Notes: generated by a model from the letters alone, not told the origin. A DNA stretch of 64,000 nt from Luzula sylvatica (GCA_946800325.1 OX326960.1:11506893-11570892), one strand, 5' to 3'. Numbered from the stretch's first letter, positions 11,510-23,126 are shown. Made by a program: numbers and translations.

Positions 11510-11641
11510 TATCCGCGAGCTCTTTGAGAATATAAAAGCAGCTTCGAGCCAAATGTTCAAATTTCTCGATTCTAATTACTGCTGCAGGATTCTTCATTTC
11601 GATGTTTTGTGATAAATTCATTTCGCAAATTAACTTCAATC
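11509..11641 (-). pseudogene. MATH-BTB C-terminal fragment
   Basis: Translates on the minus strand as LKLICEMN, then MKNPAAVIRIEKFEHLARSC and ILKELADN. Compared with the longer copy at 14157-15010 it has lost the middle of the post-BTB helical region. Upstream BTB and MATH parts are absent here, though copy 2 keeps more (48475-48760). Confidence 0.7.
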
Positions 11642-11893
11642 AATAGAAAAAGTCTTTTTACCTCTCTAAATCAATAGAAAGAAAATTACAGCAGCTCTAG
11701 AGATTCAAAGCAATTCAAGACTTGAATCATGAAATTAATCAGTTACAAACTTAAATTTAGATTTAATTCTAAATCTTGAATTGTACTAAAACTGAAAAAG
11801 AAAATAATACACATTTACAACAAGATCCTCCTACATTTGACAATTGAATAAAGAATCCTCAACTAAAACATCCGTTACATCTACAGCCTGAGC

Positions 11894-12140
11894 TCAACCA
11901 CCAAATCCATGCAAGGTCCTTTATTTGCCTCAAGAAAATATCTTGAAGCCTCGATGTGTTACTTCATTGATCAAACTGCTGATCCGCTCAACAACACCAT
12001 GTTATGCCAATTTGCGAATTGCTGGATTGGTGAATCCATGGGGATTATCTCGAAGCTCCTTCTTGTGCTGCAATTGAAGAAGAAATTACACCACCAAGTC
12101 ATGCCTCCTCTTTGATCAGACTTTTACCACGACCCGACAT
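11894..12140 (-). pseudogene. Histone H4 pseudogene, locus 2, proximal unit
   Basis: The start codon at 12140-12138 gives MSGRGK, the true H4 N-terminus, then a deletion/frameshift in the Gly-rich tail. A short insertion near 12060-12100 and loss of the C-terminal third are further damage. Stop at 11894-11896. Its upstream intron (12160-12252) joins it to a second H4 unit rather than to a leader exon. Confidence 0.75.
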
Positions 12141-12159
12141 TGTTGAAGAAGAAATTGGC

Positions 12160-12252
12160 CTGTAATTGAAGAACAATAATCAAATTAAGCTGTTAGTATC
12201 AATAATTCAAAAGATTAAGAAACTTAATTCGAGTAGAGAAAAGAAGTAATAC
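12160..12252 (-). other. Intron between the two H4 units of locus 2
   Basis: 93 bp with donor TTCAAG|GTATTACTT and acceptor ATTACAG|GCC. The exon side of the donor is H4 coding sequence (…GGCTTCAAG), not leader, showing that an H4 body was joined to the intron of a neighbouring unit. Confidence 0.65.
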
Positions 12253-12253
12253 C

Positions 12254-12398
12254 TTGAAGGCACTACGCGTTTCTTCACAGATCAAACTGCTGATCCGCTC
12301 GACGCCACCACGTCATGCCAATCGACGAATTGCTGGATTGGCGAATCCATGTGCGTTATCAGAAAGCACCTTCTTGTTCGTCCTCTTTGATTCGACAT
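12254..12398 (-). pseudogene. Histone H4 pseudogene, locus 2, distal unit
   Basis: Starts ATG at 12398-12396 (short N-terminal form), runs through the H4 helical core and stops at the codons for GFK, where intron sequence begins. The leader intron is 12418-12510 and leader/promoter sequence runs to about 12680, with AATCCAACG at about 12630 (minus strand). Frameshifted like the other copies. Confidence 0.75.
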
Positions 12399-12689
12399 TG
12401 TTGAAGAAGAAATTAGCCTGTAATTGAAGAACGATAATCAAATTAGCTGTTAGTCTTCAAAATTTCAAAAGATTAAGAAATTTAATTTGAGTAAAGGAAA
12501 GAAGAAATACCTTGTGAGAAAAGCAAGCGACGGAGAATAAAAATGAAAACCTGCAGTCCAAAGTGAGGAAGAGAGTGGAAGGTGGGGGTTACTTATGGAG
12601 GAGACGGATTAAGTGGATGAATATAAACCGTTGGATTGCAAGTGATTAGACGGATGAGATTAAGTGGATGAATATAAACCGTTGGATAC

Positions 12690-13065
12690 ACATGATTAAA
12701 AATATCATTAAAAATAAACAAATATATAATATTAAAAATAAAAATAATAAGTTCGCAAAAGTTAGCAAAATAAAAATGAAATAACAAAAATTTATTAATA
12801 TAAATATGAATTGTCATGTGTAAAATCAAATATAATAAATAATTAAATAAAACAAATTATTTTTTAATTATTTGATTTACCACATAATAAATGTCGTTTA
12901 CCATCTAAATAATATGATTTTGCCACCTAATTAATATCATATATTAATTTGCATAATTTTATTGTTTATCATGTATTAATTTGAATTTAGCATTAAATTG
13001 AGTTAATTAAATTATTGTCAACACATCAATATTTGTGGGAGAATGTAAATGGGACAGATATAATT
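12690..13065. other. AT-rich gap
   Basis: Very AT-rich, no gene, no clear repeat partner in the window. It marks where copy 1 of the segmental duplication stops matching copy 2. Confidence 0.5.
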
Positions 13066-13698
13066 TTTCAATGAATTATATGACGAAACCACGTTACAAA
13101 ATTTAATGATCAATATGATGATGTGACATTATGGGAAAATTTAGAGACGACGCAAATGTAAGTGGGATAAATTTCGTAAATATAGAAATGAAATACGAAT
13201 AATTACTTCAATCATGAACTTAGAAACGAAATACCGATTATTTACGATATGTAACAAGATTTTATGAAAAAAAAATTAATAACAATAATTGTATTATTGA
13301 TTTTCACAATAGTCGACAATATCACGTACAAATGCATGTAACAAGATTTTAGATATTTTATCATTGAACCATGGTACTCCATAAGACGTACCATTTAAGC
13401 CCGATTATCCTTTTGTATCACCAAAATGGTTGCCAATTTGATAAAGTTAATATAATGATAATCCCATGCTTGCATACACGAACTCATCCTTCTCAACACA
13501 TCAACCATGAAATTAACCAATTACAAAATTCAGTTTCTTGAATTGTATTAAAACAGAAAAGCATATTTACACATTTAAGTCCTCCTATATTTGGCAATTG
13601 AATAAAGATCCCTACTCTAAATCATTTGAATATGTCACGAGAAAACAACTTTCTCACATTCTCATACAACATACACATTCTTTTCACAAATATATCAT

Positions 13699-14158
13699 GA
13701 AACACCAAAACTTCCAATAGAAACCATAGAAAATATATCATAGAAAGCAAGGGTTGAAAATATTCAATGATTGGGATGAATTGCATAAACGGTTTGAAAC
13801 AAAGTAGCGTAGCCAATGGACGAGTCAAAGAATGTTGGAAACTTTAAAAGGGGTAAATACAAAAGATTTAATTAAATCTAAATTTAATTTTGTAATTTCA
13901 TGATTACTTTATTTTTCTAATACAATGCTTGCTTTTCGCTGCTATGTTAACATTTTCGAATCTCTAGAGGTAGTTAAACCAGCCATTTCAGCAGCATAGA
14001 GAGACCAAAATATCTAATAAAAGATAAAATTTATTGAAAATTCCTTATACATAGCATAAGTTTCAGCTAAAATAGCAACAGATTTCAAAAACAAGAATTG
14101 CAAATATAATCTGAAGGTAATCAATTTATACTATTACTAACTAAATTATCTGCGAGCT
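13699..14158. repeat. Direct repeat G, copy 1 (MATH-BTB 3' flank)
   Basis: Matches 15957-16396: CACCAAA.CTTCCAATAGAA, GACGAGTCAAAGAATGTTG and GGTAGTTAAACCAGCCA occur in the same order. It lies directly 3' of the MATH-BTB pseudogene. Confidence 0.8.
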
Positions 14159-15010
14159 ATTTTAGAATATTTGAGCAGCTTCGAGCCAAATGCTCAAACT
14201 CCTCGGTTCTCATTACTGCTGCGAGATTCTTAGGAGAGGACGCAACAAATTTGAAGCACGAAGTTTTAAGTTGAGGGCATTTGTGTTGCTCAGCCAAGGT
14301 TAAAATTGTTGCCAAGTTCTTCACTTTGATGATCCGTGACCAGTTCATTTCGCAAATTAACTTCAATCTCACTATTTCAAATCGATCAGCGGTTACGAGT
14401 AAATGCTGGTACATTATCATCACATCTTGTTTCTCGCTACCATCAGTGGTTTCTTCCAAATTAGGCACTGTATCGGAGTATATGAAATTGAGTAAAACCC
14501 TAAACACCTCAGCTTCAATATCGTCGAGTTTTATGTTTTATGTTGATTTCTCACTCATTAGACCAAAAAATTGAGCATGAAATACAGGCGATCTCGCGGC
14601 AAGCACGCATTTATGTGCATTGAATAATTCTCCTTTGACCTGAAAAGTAATATCTGTTCCGGCACCACTCTCAAAAAGACGAGAAAGTTTCTGCTCAAAG
14701 TTGGAAGGTGGAACAATTATTGGCTCAATTTTTGTAGACTCGATTTGAGAAGATTTAACTACTGTAATGGTACAAAATATCATGAAAGATGTTGTGATGT
14801 CTCAAATGTTTTTCTTTTCATGAATTTTATTCGACCCCAAATGATGCCTTTGCATTAAAATGTGGTCTCATGGGATGACATTCTACTCTCACCAGACAAG
14901 CTGAAACAGAATGCTACTTTTAACTTTGTGGCCTCACTTGTAAGTTGTAGGCACAAAGCTATGTAGTCTTTGGTTTCCTCGATGATTCCATAATACAAGA
15001 AAATCGGGTA
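14157..15010 (-). pseudogene. MATH-BTB (BPM-like) pseudogene
   Basis: MATH-BTB proteins are plant CUL3 E3-ligase adaptors. Read on the minus strand from about 15010: MATH remnant IFLYYGIIEETKDYIALCLQ, then GIIWGRIKFMKRKTFETSQH; then the MATH-BTB linker IFCTITVV; then the BTB domain GAGTDITFQVKGELFNAHKC, VLAARSPVFHAQFFG, DDIEAEVFRVLLNFIYSD; then the C-terminal helical part LATILTLAEQHKCPQLKTSC to HLARSCSNILK. Defects: stop at 14855-14857, a one-base frameshift near 14781, and an in-frame TAA at 14538-14540 inside the BTB domain. The MATH N-terminus is missing. The rest of the BTB frame is surprisingly intact, so decay may be recent. Confidence 0.88.
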
Positions 15011-15029
15011 TAATACATTCTACTCTCAC

Positions 15030-15605
15030 TTGTGACCAATGACGAGTCAAAGAATGTTTGAACTTTAAAAACGGTAAATACAAGAAATATAATTAAATCA
15101 AAAATTTCATTTCGTAATTTATTAATTTCATGATTATTTAATACAATGCTGCTTGCCTTTGGCTGCCATGTTGAGAATATTTTCTGAATCTCATAACATT
15201 TAGAAAATTGAATACAACACGTCTAAATTTAGAAAATCGGGTATAATACATTTTAAATAGGCAACCAATCTCATAGCATAATTTTATTGTGAAGAAAAGG
15301 TTGTGACCTCATGATTTTGATGAACTCCACATTATACAAGAATGATTTAATGATTATCGTGTGAGGTGTGTGGCCGTAAAAGCATGCTTGGCTCAGAATA
15401 TATTTTCTCTGTCACATGATCGTTAATCATGAATAAATATTTTTTATTTTTATTAATTATGAATATAATATAAAAATTAACTCAATTTTAATTAGTTTTT
15501 TCATTTAATTTTGTGTAATTTCATTGTGTCGCATCGTTACAATTATTTCACTCATTATATGCAGTTAATTTTGAACTAGGGAATAACTATTGATAATTAA
15601 CTTCA
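15030..15605. repeat. Direct repeat H, copy 1
   Basis: Near-identical to 18870-19445 (GACGAGTCAAAGAATGTTTG through GAACTAGGGAATAACTATTG). A more diverged third version is at 18295-18645. Non-coding. Confidence 0.88.
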
Positions 15606-15639
15606 ATATCTTCAAGTTTTATGTTTTCTATTGATCTCT

Positions 15640-15690
15640 TCAAAAGCTGAGGTTCTTTTTTCAAAAGCTGAGGTTCTTTTTCATTTAATA
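15640..15690. repeat. Short tandem duplication
   Basis: TCAAAAGCTGAGGTTCTTTT occurs twice in a row, next to a small BTB-like scrap (AACTTCAATATCTTCAAG). Confidence 0.8.
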
Positions 15691-15956
15691 ACTATTGATT
15701 CAATGAATTACCTGCCTGAATGAGAGCTTTTGGGCTCAATGGATATGATTTGATTTGATTGGATATAACTAGGATATTACAAAGAGACCAAAAAAATGCC
15801 AAACTGAATACTCAAAAGTTTTTGGTTTGATTGGAAAGTAAAAATGAAATTGATATCTTGATTTTTCTATTATGTTTATTTTTTTTTTGTTGGGACTCAA
15901 ATCAAGTTTAAAAAATAACATGAATTAAAACTCAATTTCCGAGATATACAAACATT

Positions 15957-16396
15957 GAAACACCAAACCTTCCAATAGAACCCATACAAAAAATATCATA
16001 GAAGGCAAGGGTTGAAAATATTCGAAGATTGGGATGAATTTAAACGGTTTGAAACAAAATAGAGTAGCCAATGAACGAGTCAAAGAATGTTGAAAACTTT
16101 AAAAGGGGTAAATACAAAAGAGTTAATTAAATCAAAATTTAATTTTGTAATTTCATGATTATTTTATTTTTCTAATACAATGCTTGATTTTGGCTGCTTT
16201 GTTGAAAATGTTCTTTTGAATCTCTAGAGGTAGTTAAACCAGCCAGTTCTGCAGGCATATAGAGACCAAAATATCTAAAAAAAAGATAAAAATTTATTGA
16301 AAAATCCTTATAGCATAAGTTTCACCTAAATAGCAACAAAATACAAAAACAAGAATTACAAATATAATCCGAAGCTAATCAATTTATTGTAACTAA
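15957..16396. repeat. Direct repeat G, copy 2
   Basis: Second copy of 13699-14158. It stops where the MATH-BTB 3' end would begin and is followed by retrotransposon scraps. Confidence 0.8.
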
Positions 16397-16397
16397 A

Positions 16398-16421
16398 TGA
16401 TCCGAAACTGTATTTCTTTCA
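16398..16421 (-). mobile_element. 24-bp terminal scrap of a copia LTR
   Basis: Identical over 24 bp to 63581-63604, the outer terminus of the copia LTR at the right end of the window, ending exactly at the LTR's CA/TG terminus. Length makes chance identity very unlikely. Confidence 0.55.
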
Positions 16422-16700
16422 TAAAGATGTATCAAGAATAGACCTTGAGGGGTATTTTTGATAATGATTCTTAAGTTCTGATTTTTGGCGGAAGAATGAG
16501 GGAATTTCTTGATGGATCTTGAGGGCATTGGCCTTTAGACTCGTGATATCATGTAGAAATTATTAACAGTATTTTATTGTAAAGAATTTGTTTTTATTTT
16601 CATTAATTAATCAACTAATTACAGGCTCTTATATATATAGAGCTGAAGACTAACGGTAACTAACAACAGTTATAATCTCAGCCGTCTGATCTAACAACCT
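16422..16700 (-). mobile_element. LTR and leader of a minus-strand retrotransposon fragment
   Basis: On the minus strand: TGTTAGATCAGACGG (from 16694), TATATATAAGAGCC (TATA box, about 16638), a T/A-rich tail, AATTTCTACA, then ATGATATCACGAG at about 16557. The last resembles a degenerate copia primer-binding site (TGGTATCAGAGC). About 135 bp of former leader/gag follows to 16422. The far end is uncertain; the LTR could extend to about 16800. No body or second LTR is present. Confidence 0.5.
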
Positions 16701-18295
16701 CTTCATCAGACGGTTGAGTTAAAGACTCATTCCTAAATACTTATCACTAAAGCCCATTAATTATTACATATACTAAAGCCCGCAGAATTGGTAAATCCCG
16801 GTGTTATAGAAGAGAGGAGTTAATGGATTCACTGGATGTCGCAACGGCTAGATCCATTAACTCTTTGAATCGCACATATCATCTCCATTTGGTCGAATGA
16901 CTGCCGTCTCTAGTGCTAGCTGATTTTATTGCTTATAGCACGGATAATAATTTTGGTATTGAACCGAGGAGGTTGCGATTAATTCACATCTTTTCATGGC
17001 TTAAAATTCTTTGATTAATGTTATTGAATGCTTCGAATTCACAGCATCTATTTATAACTTTGCATGATTTGCTTATAATGGAGATGAAACTCTATGAACA
17101 TTAAAGCACCGTACGATATACAATGAAAATTAGTTCGTATGGCATATTGTAACTAAGATAGTGCTCGCGCTACGGATGAGAATACTAATTATATTTTTAT
17201 TTTAATATGACTCTATCATTTACGATGTGATAAAGACAATGTCATTTCATAATAAAAGTATATCCACTATATTCAGATCATTATATTTTACAATTCATCT
17301 AAGTATGATCATCTATAAGTTTCATAATTAATAAATCTACTAGTATCGGAATATAATTATATTTGAGATATAATAGAATTTTACAAAAAAAAATATGACA
17401 AAATCATTATTTCATTATTAATTAATCAAAATAGTTCAAGTTATAATAAACCTAGAAGTAACGAATCATACAACGTGTATGTAAATTTTGTGTGTCATTG
17501 ATAATATACTACTAACGAACAAATTATTTCATACAAAAATGCACTTAATTTGTATATGATATTACGTTATTATTTTTTTCTTACGTTCAATTATTTAGGT
17601 ATTATGTATGATTCTTTGCTTTGATTTGAAACTTAATACTTTATTTTCCAAGTGTTTGTATTTGTGCGTCAAAAATATTCAAAAAGTATTCAATAAATAT
17701 CAGTAAAATATGCTTCGTGATTATTTCAAAATAAAATATTCAAATCTCAATTAAACTTTTTTCATTAAATTCTTCCAACTAACAAAATTTCTCAATTTAA
17801 CCGTGGCATACAAATGTATTTTATTGATTAAACTAGTTTTATTTTTGGATTTCAATATTATCTCGTATTTCATCTCTACAATCGTGCCAAATATACTAGA
17901 TGTCTGATGATTATAACATTCGTCGTTTTACAAATATAATAAGAATTATTTATTTTTGGAAGAATTTATGTATGTCATTTCTTTTGGGAAGAAAATTCAA
18001 AATATTATATATTTTTCCACATTTTACTATAACATCATTTATGTTCTAATTAGTACATTTAATTAAAATAATAACTAGTACTTGTTAGTTATTAACTTAA
18101 TACATAATTATAAATTTGAATCAATATTAACGAATAATTAATGATATATTTTATTTATCATGATAATTAAATATAATAGTTCAATAATGGAGAATTCGAC
18201 TTGTGAATTTGGGTGGAGAATAAAATTCTACATTTTTTTTCTACGTATGAACAGTAAACCTGATATTAAAAAAAAAAATTGGATACAATACAACG
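16700..18295. other. AT-rich stretch without recognisable genes
   Basis: Both strands are full of stops. 16800-17180 is slightly less AT-rich (GGAGTTAATGGATTCACTGG, ATTGAACCGAGGAGG) and could be further retrotransposon debris. From 17200 to 18295 I see nothing. Confidence 0.5.
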
Positions 18296-18645
18296 GAGTT
18301 TAACAAATTGGATATAATACATCTTAAATAGGCCATGGTTCTCGTCATAATTTTATCGTGAAAAAAAAAAGTTGTGATCACATGAGTTTGATGAACTCCA
18401 CATTATATAAAAGAACGATTTAATGATTTTGTGAGGTGTGTGTGTCTCTAAATGCATGATTGGCTCGGGATATTTTGTCAGATTTTTATTAATCATAAAT
18501 AAATATTTTTATTATTATTAATTATGAACATAATCTAGAGATTAACTCAATTTTAATATTTTCTTCTAATTGTGTGCAATTTGTTTATGTCACTTCATCA
18601 CATTATTTTCACTTGTTATATTATGTTTGATACATTGATTAATAA
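18295..18645. repeat. Direct repeat H, diverged copy
   Basis: Shares TTGATGAACTCCACATTATA, GATTTAATGATT and the GCATG.TTGGCTC segment with copies at 15030 and 18870, with many substitutions and indels, so it is an older copy. Confidence 0.7.
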
Positions 18646-18869
18646 TTATTGATATTTTAAAATTTGAACTTTTTGTCTATATTTATGAAATAATTATTTA
18701 ATTTTATAATAAATTTTGAGGGTATTTTGATTAATGGGAAAGTTCCAACTATCGTTGCACCGTAATTGGCGTGATACCAAACCTTCCAATAAAATTTATC
18801 TGTTTTGACAACCATACAAAATATCACAGAATTTTTTTTTTTAATTTTCCAATGTGAGTGTTGAGTGTG

Positions 18870-19445
18870 TGACCAATGACGAGTCAAAGAATGTTTGAAC
18901 TTTAAAAACGGTAAATACAAGAAATATAATTAAATCAAAAAATTTATTTCGTAATTTATTAATTTCATGATTATTTAATACAATGCTGCTTGCCTTTGGC
19001 TGTCATGTTGAGAATATTTCCTGAATCTCATAGCATTTAGAAAATTGAATACAACACGTCTAAATTTAGAAAATTGGGTATAATACATCTTAAATAGGCA
19101 ACCAATATCATAGCATAATTTTATTGTGAAGAAAAGGTTGTGACCTCATGATTTTGATGAACTCCACATTATACAAGAATGATTTAATGATTATTGTGTG
19201 TGGTGTGTGGCCGTAAAAGCATGCTTGGCTCAGAATATTTTCTCTGTCACGTGATCGTTAATCATGAATAAATATATTTTTTATTTTTATTAATTATGAA
19301 TATAATATAAAAATTAACTCAATTTTAATTAGTTTTTTCATTTAATTTTGTGTAATTTCATTGTGTCGCATCGATATAATTATTTCACTCATTATATGCG
19401 GTTAATTTTGAACTAGGGAATAACTATTGATAATTAACTAGTTTG
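18870..19445. repeat. Direct repeat H, copy 2
   Basis: Very close to 15030-15605; small differences such as AATCGGG/AATTGGG. The pair brackets 3.3 kb. Confidence 0.88.
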
Positions 19446-19635
19446 GATTATTCATTTCAGTTTGAATCAATTGATTAACTTTAGATTATTGTTGCTACTT
19501 CTTCGCAGAAACTCTCTATGTTTAAGAATTATGCAATATATTTTACCTTTTTTTAGGTTTTGTGGTCTATGGATCTATTATGTTGAACTGGTTTAACCTC
19601 TCTAAATCAATAGAAAAAAATTAGACCAGCCGTAG

Positions 19636-22607
19636 TGTTAATAATATAAACTTGCGGAAGATCTACAGGAGAACCTAATTTAACTACCAATCGGTTCATG
19701 GGCAGTTATATATTTATGTTGGGCCTTTTCTCTTTAATTTATTTACAGTGGGCTTTTGTATTTACTGATGTAAAATGATTAATCAAGTCAGTTAGATGAT
19801 TAGTGGCTCAGGTTAATCTTAAAATTAATGGTCCAGGTTAATCCACTTAGGGCTTGTTTGGATCCCAAGTAATTACCAGGGAATGTACAGTATATGAAAA
19901 AATTCCAAAATATTTACTGACACATGTTTGGATGCACATTCTTGTTTGATTTGAGGGATTTTGAAGGATATGTAACCCCAAATCCGGGATTAGCTGGAAA
20001 TCCTTTGTTTGATTCTTCCATGTATTGTATTTTACCTCCGAAATTCCTGTATTTTGTCATCCCGAATAGAAATCCGTATTTCACTCTCCACGGAGCTCTC
20101 TCTTGCTCTCTTGCTTTTCGCTGGTGTGTGCTAACAGTGATTTCGGTTCCTCTCTCTCTCTCTCTCTCTCTCTTTGCTCATCTTTACCTTCACGACAAAT
20201 ACACAGATAACTTCAACAGGGTCGAGCTTCTTCCTGCGCCATATGCTATCACAGATCGTCCTTCGTTCTTCAATGTTTCATATCGCCATTAATGGAGATG
20301 GATAACATTGCCATGAATACCTTCTTCCTAATGAATTTGAATAAAGCAAATGACTTTTTGTTTCATTTCGCCATTAATGATTTTCAAAAGAGGTTTTATT
20401 GGTTGTATGCTCGATGTACCCAAAATGTCAACTCAAGTTCAGGTGAATTTTTTTAGTTGTTTTATCTTCTTCGTTTGTGTGTTTGGGGGGAGTAAGGGCT
20501 AACCTTCTTTAATTTGCACGATTCACCCTCAATTGATATTAACTAACCCCAATTTAACCGATTTTGCATTAATCAATCTTGATTAGTAACATTATAATGC
20601 CTCTAATTAGCATAATTTATGTTGTTTTATTTTCTGGTACAGATGAAGAGCATAATTAGTAGAGTATTTAATACAATTTCAATTTCAACTTTTTTTCAAA
20701 CTTGTGAGAATGGCCATTATCGATATCAGAATTGCCACTAATGATTTTCTTATCAACTACTTAAGCTAATTATGATGCTTGAACTATTAGTTAGGGTTTC
20801 AGATATGAATGTCTAAATATGAAACTGGTGTCTGAAATTCATGTGGGCAAATTGGTTTTTGTAATTATGATGAATGTGTGGGGCTTTTTGAATAATTAAA
20901 TTTATGAGAACTTGATTTTTTTTCTTTTCAGATTGTGTACGTTGGAGCTGAAGACTAGTACAATGACAACTCTACTTCAACAAATTAATCTTGTGTTAAA
21001 TCAGATAATACAATGGAGTTAGTTTTGCTAATTTATTGAAAATTAGTTCATGTTCCTTTCTTTTTTTCTTCTTTTTTTCTAACATTTGTTGAATATATTA
21101 ACCACTTGTATAATTGAGCATTTTTTGTGATTTGCTGGTATTATTAATTGATTGATCTAATATTTTAGTTAAGTTTTTGTATTTTAAAATTTAAACTAAT
21201 TGTTAGTTTTCGAAGTATTAATTATACAACAAAATACCCCACAAAATCCTGAATGATGGAGAAAACAAACAATGGATTTATGAATACAGGATTCGTAATT
21301 CATCAAACCAAACAAGCACACTGTATTTTGAAGATACATGTATTTCAACTACATGTATTCTTGAATACATGGATGTTAGAAATACATCAAATCAAACATG
21401 ATTAGAAAAATGTAGTAAAATTTTAGTTAAGGAATTTTATAGGGACTTTAATATAGAAAGTGGGCTAAAAAAAACTGACCTTTTTGCTCAGTATTTTCTC
21501 AGGAAAAAAGAATTAGCTTATTAATTAACCTTTCAATTCCTCTTTTCTTCACCTCTGTGATTGTTTTGTCAAATCAAAACGTGACCAAAAACTCAACTCA
21601 AGTCTAATGGAGACGGACAAGCAACGAGCTTGCTCCATTTTGTCGACCTTTCTTCTTCTCCTCGGGAATCAACTGAAGAGCTGAAGAGTTAACCCAACTG
21701 GAGCGAGCAAGTGAGCAGCAGAAATCTATTGTTCGTACCGAGTGCTAAAAGGTCCATTGTTTTTTTTATTATCATGGATTGATGGAAACGTAGAACTTGA
21801 GGGTTCTCTGCCACTCGAGAAGTCACAGATAAATACTGATCTTTTTCTAGAATCATTTTTTTTTATTTCGTCATACTTTTGAATCTGTAATTAGTTATCG
21901 ATTAAATTAATTCGGATAAGTTTTCAATCTTTGTTATGTAGTTTGTCTTAATTGGTAAATTCTGAATTTTTTACCTACGGGTTTGTTTAAAAAAATCTGA
22001 ATTTGTAAATTAATTAACTCATCTCCTCTCATTAAAAGGGAAATGATTTTAATTTAATCATCTTGTCTGATTAAAATGAAAATCAGTTTGATTATCAATT
22101 TTAAAATTAATTGTCATCTTTTTTGAGTAATTTATCTAAATTGGTCAATTGTGAATCTTTAGTTCATGGCTATACATCTCATTTAGTCAAATTAATATTA
22201 TTGGTCTTTATCTTAATTGGCAAGTGCTGGATAAATCTTTTATGAGATCATGCTAGATTTTAGTATCGGTGATCATCTTTTTTATGAGTTCATGGTCTTT
22301 ATCTTTAGATCATGATAGATTTAAACTATATGATCAATACCTATAATTTACTAATTCACACACATCCAAACATCCACTTTTTAGAAACCCTACATTTCTC
22401 GAACCTATAAGATTGGTGATTTCGAAATTCCAAATCCTACAAATATACTATCCTAAACTACAAAACACTTATGCATCCAAACAAGCCCTAAGTGGTTAAT
22501 GGAGTCGATGTATAAATAGAAATTGGGTACAACAATTGAAATTGAATTATTCATCTTTAATAAAAAGAAAGAGAAGAAAACAGTTCTTGCTTTCAGAGAT
22601 TTTAACA
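19636..22607 (+). mobile_element. Solo copia-type LTR, interrupted by a nested element
   Basis: Begins TGTTAATAATATAAAC and ends GATTTTAACA, with a TATAAATA promoter box at about 22511. Without the nested insert the LTR is about 314 bp. Flanks are CGTAG (19631-19635) and CCTAG (22608-22612), a 5-bp target duplication with one change. The related uninterrupted sequence at 6030-6045 reads ACCAGCCCTAGAGATTCAA, confirming the insertion site. No internal region is present, so a solo LTR left by LTR-LTR recombination. Confidence 0.8.
19843..22495. mobile_element. TIR element nested in solo LTR (2.65 kb, non-autonomous)
   Basis: A perfect 21-bp inverted repeat bounds it: CCACTTAGGGCTTGTTTGG at 19843 and its complement ending at 22495. 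TTAAT flanks both sides (19838-19842, 22496-22500). The interior has no transposase: a (TC)n tract at 20148-20172, AT-rich spacer, and an inner CATGTTTGGATGC / CAAATCAAACATG pair (19924, about 21390) that may be a further nested element. The TIR resembles GGGC.TGTTTGG ends of several plant DNA transposons; the superfamily is unclear because the 5-bp duplication is unusual. Confidence 0.75.
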
Positions 22608-22730
22608 CCTAGAGATTCAAAGGAATATTCAACACATATTATGAAATAAATCAATTACAAACGTAAATTTTGATTTAATTCAATTTCTTGTATATCATTA
22701 AAACAGAAAAAACATATTTAATTCAATTTC

Positions 22731-23013
22731 CAAATCCTCCTTGCCTCTTCAGAGCATAAACCACATAATTCCTAAACTAAATCATCCATGAGAGTATGTT
22801 CTGTGTACGTAACAGCATGATTTCTAATCACGTTCTCAAGAAATATCTTGAAGCCACTACGTGATTCTTCATTGATCAAACCGCAGATCCGCTCAACACC
22901 GCCACGTAATTGATCAAGCCACATAATTGCTGGATTGGTGAATCCATGGGTTACTATCTCGAAGCTCCTTCTTGTGCCTCCTCTTTGATCAGACTTTTCC
23001 CACGACCCAACAT
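22731..23013 (-). pseudogene. Histone H4 pseudogene, locus 3, proximal unit
   Basis: The start codon at 23013-23011 gives MLGRGK, close to the H4 N-terminus MSGRGK, then the usual tail deletion and shift. The longest frame then reads [43 protein letters not shown], covering the H4 core with one extra codon (NH for D). The C-terminus VVYALKRQGG is at 22738-22775 in another frame. The most continuous H4 frame in the window, but N-tail loss and the C-terminal shift disable it. Confidence 0.85.
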
Positions 23014-23032
23014 TGTTGAGGAAGAAATTGGC

Positions 23033-23125
23033 CTGTAATTGAAAAACAATAATCAAATTAAGCTTTTAGTATCGATATTTCAAAAGATTAAGAAACTTAA
23101 TTCGAGTTGAGAAAACAAGTAATAC
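23033..23125 (-). other. Intron joining the two H4 units of locus 3
   Basis: 93 bp, donor CTTCAAG|GTATTACTTG and acceptor ATTACAG|GCC, same arrangement as 12160-12252, 32238-32330 and 50086-50178. Confidence 0.65.
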
Positions 23126-23126
23126 C

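Larger units (their letters stand above)
4062..12690. repeat. Segmental duplication, copy 1
   Basis: Collinear with 35643-50605 in direct orientation. Long stretches (for example 4062-5060, 6950-8100) differ at only a few bases per hundred. Differences include: 9626-10766 (FAR1 fragment) replaced by 41307-41497 in copy 2; about 17 bp at 8498-8514 replaced by a TIR element in copy 2; loss of one arm of a foldback element near 10985; a tandem expansion at 11114-11509; and about 1.08 kb present only in copy 2 after 48606. Confidence 0.9.

Noticed and set aside
19924..20292. 122-codon plus-strand frame
   Set aside because: Inside the nested TIR element, crosses a (TC)n tract, has no domain and no convincing start context.
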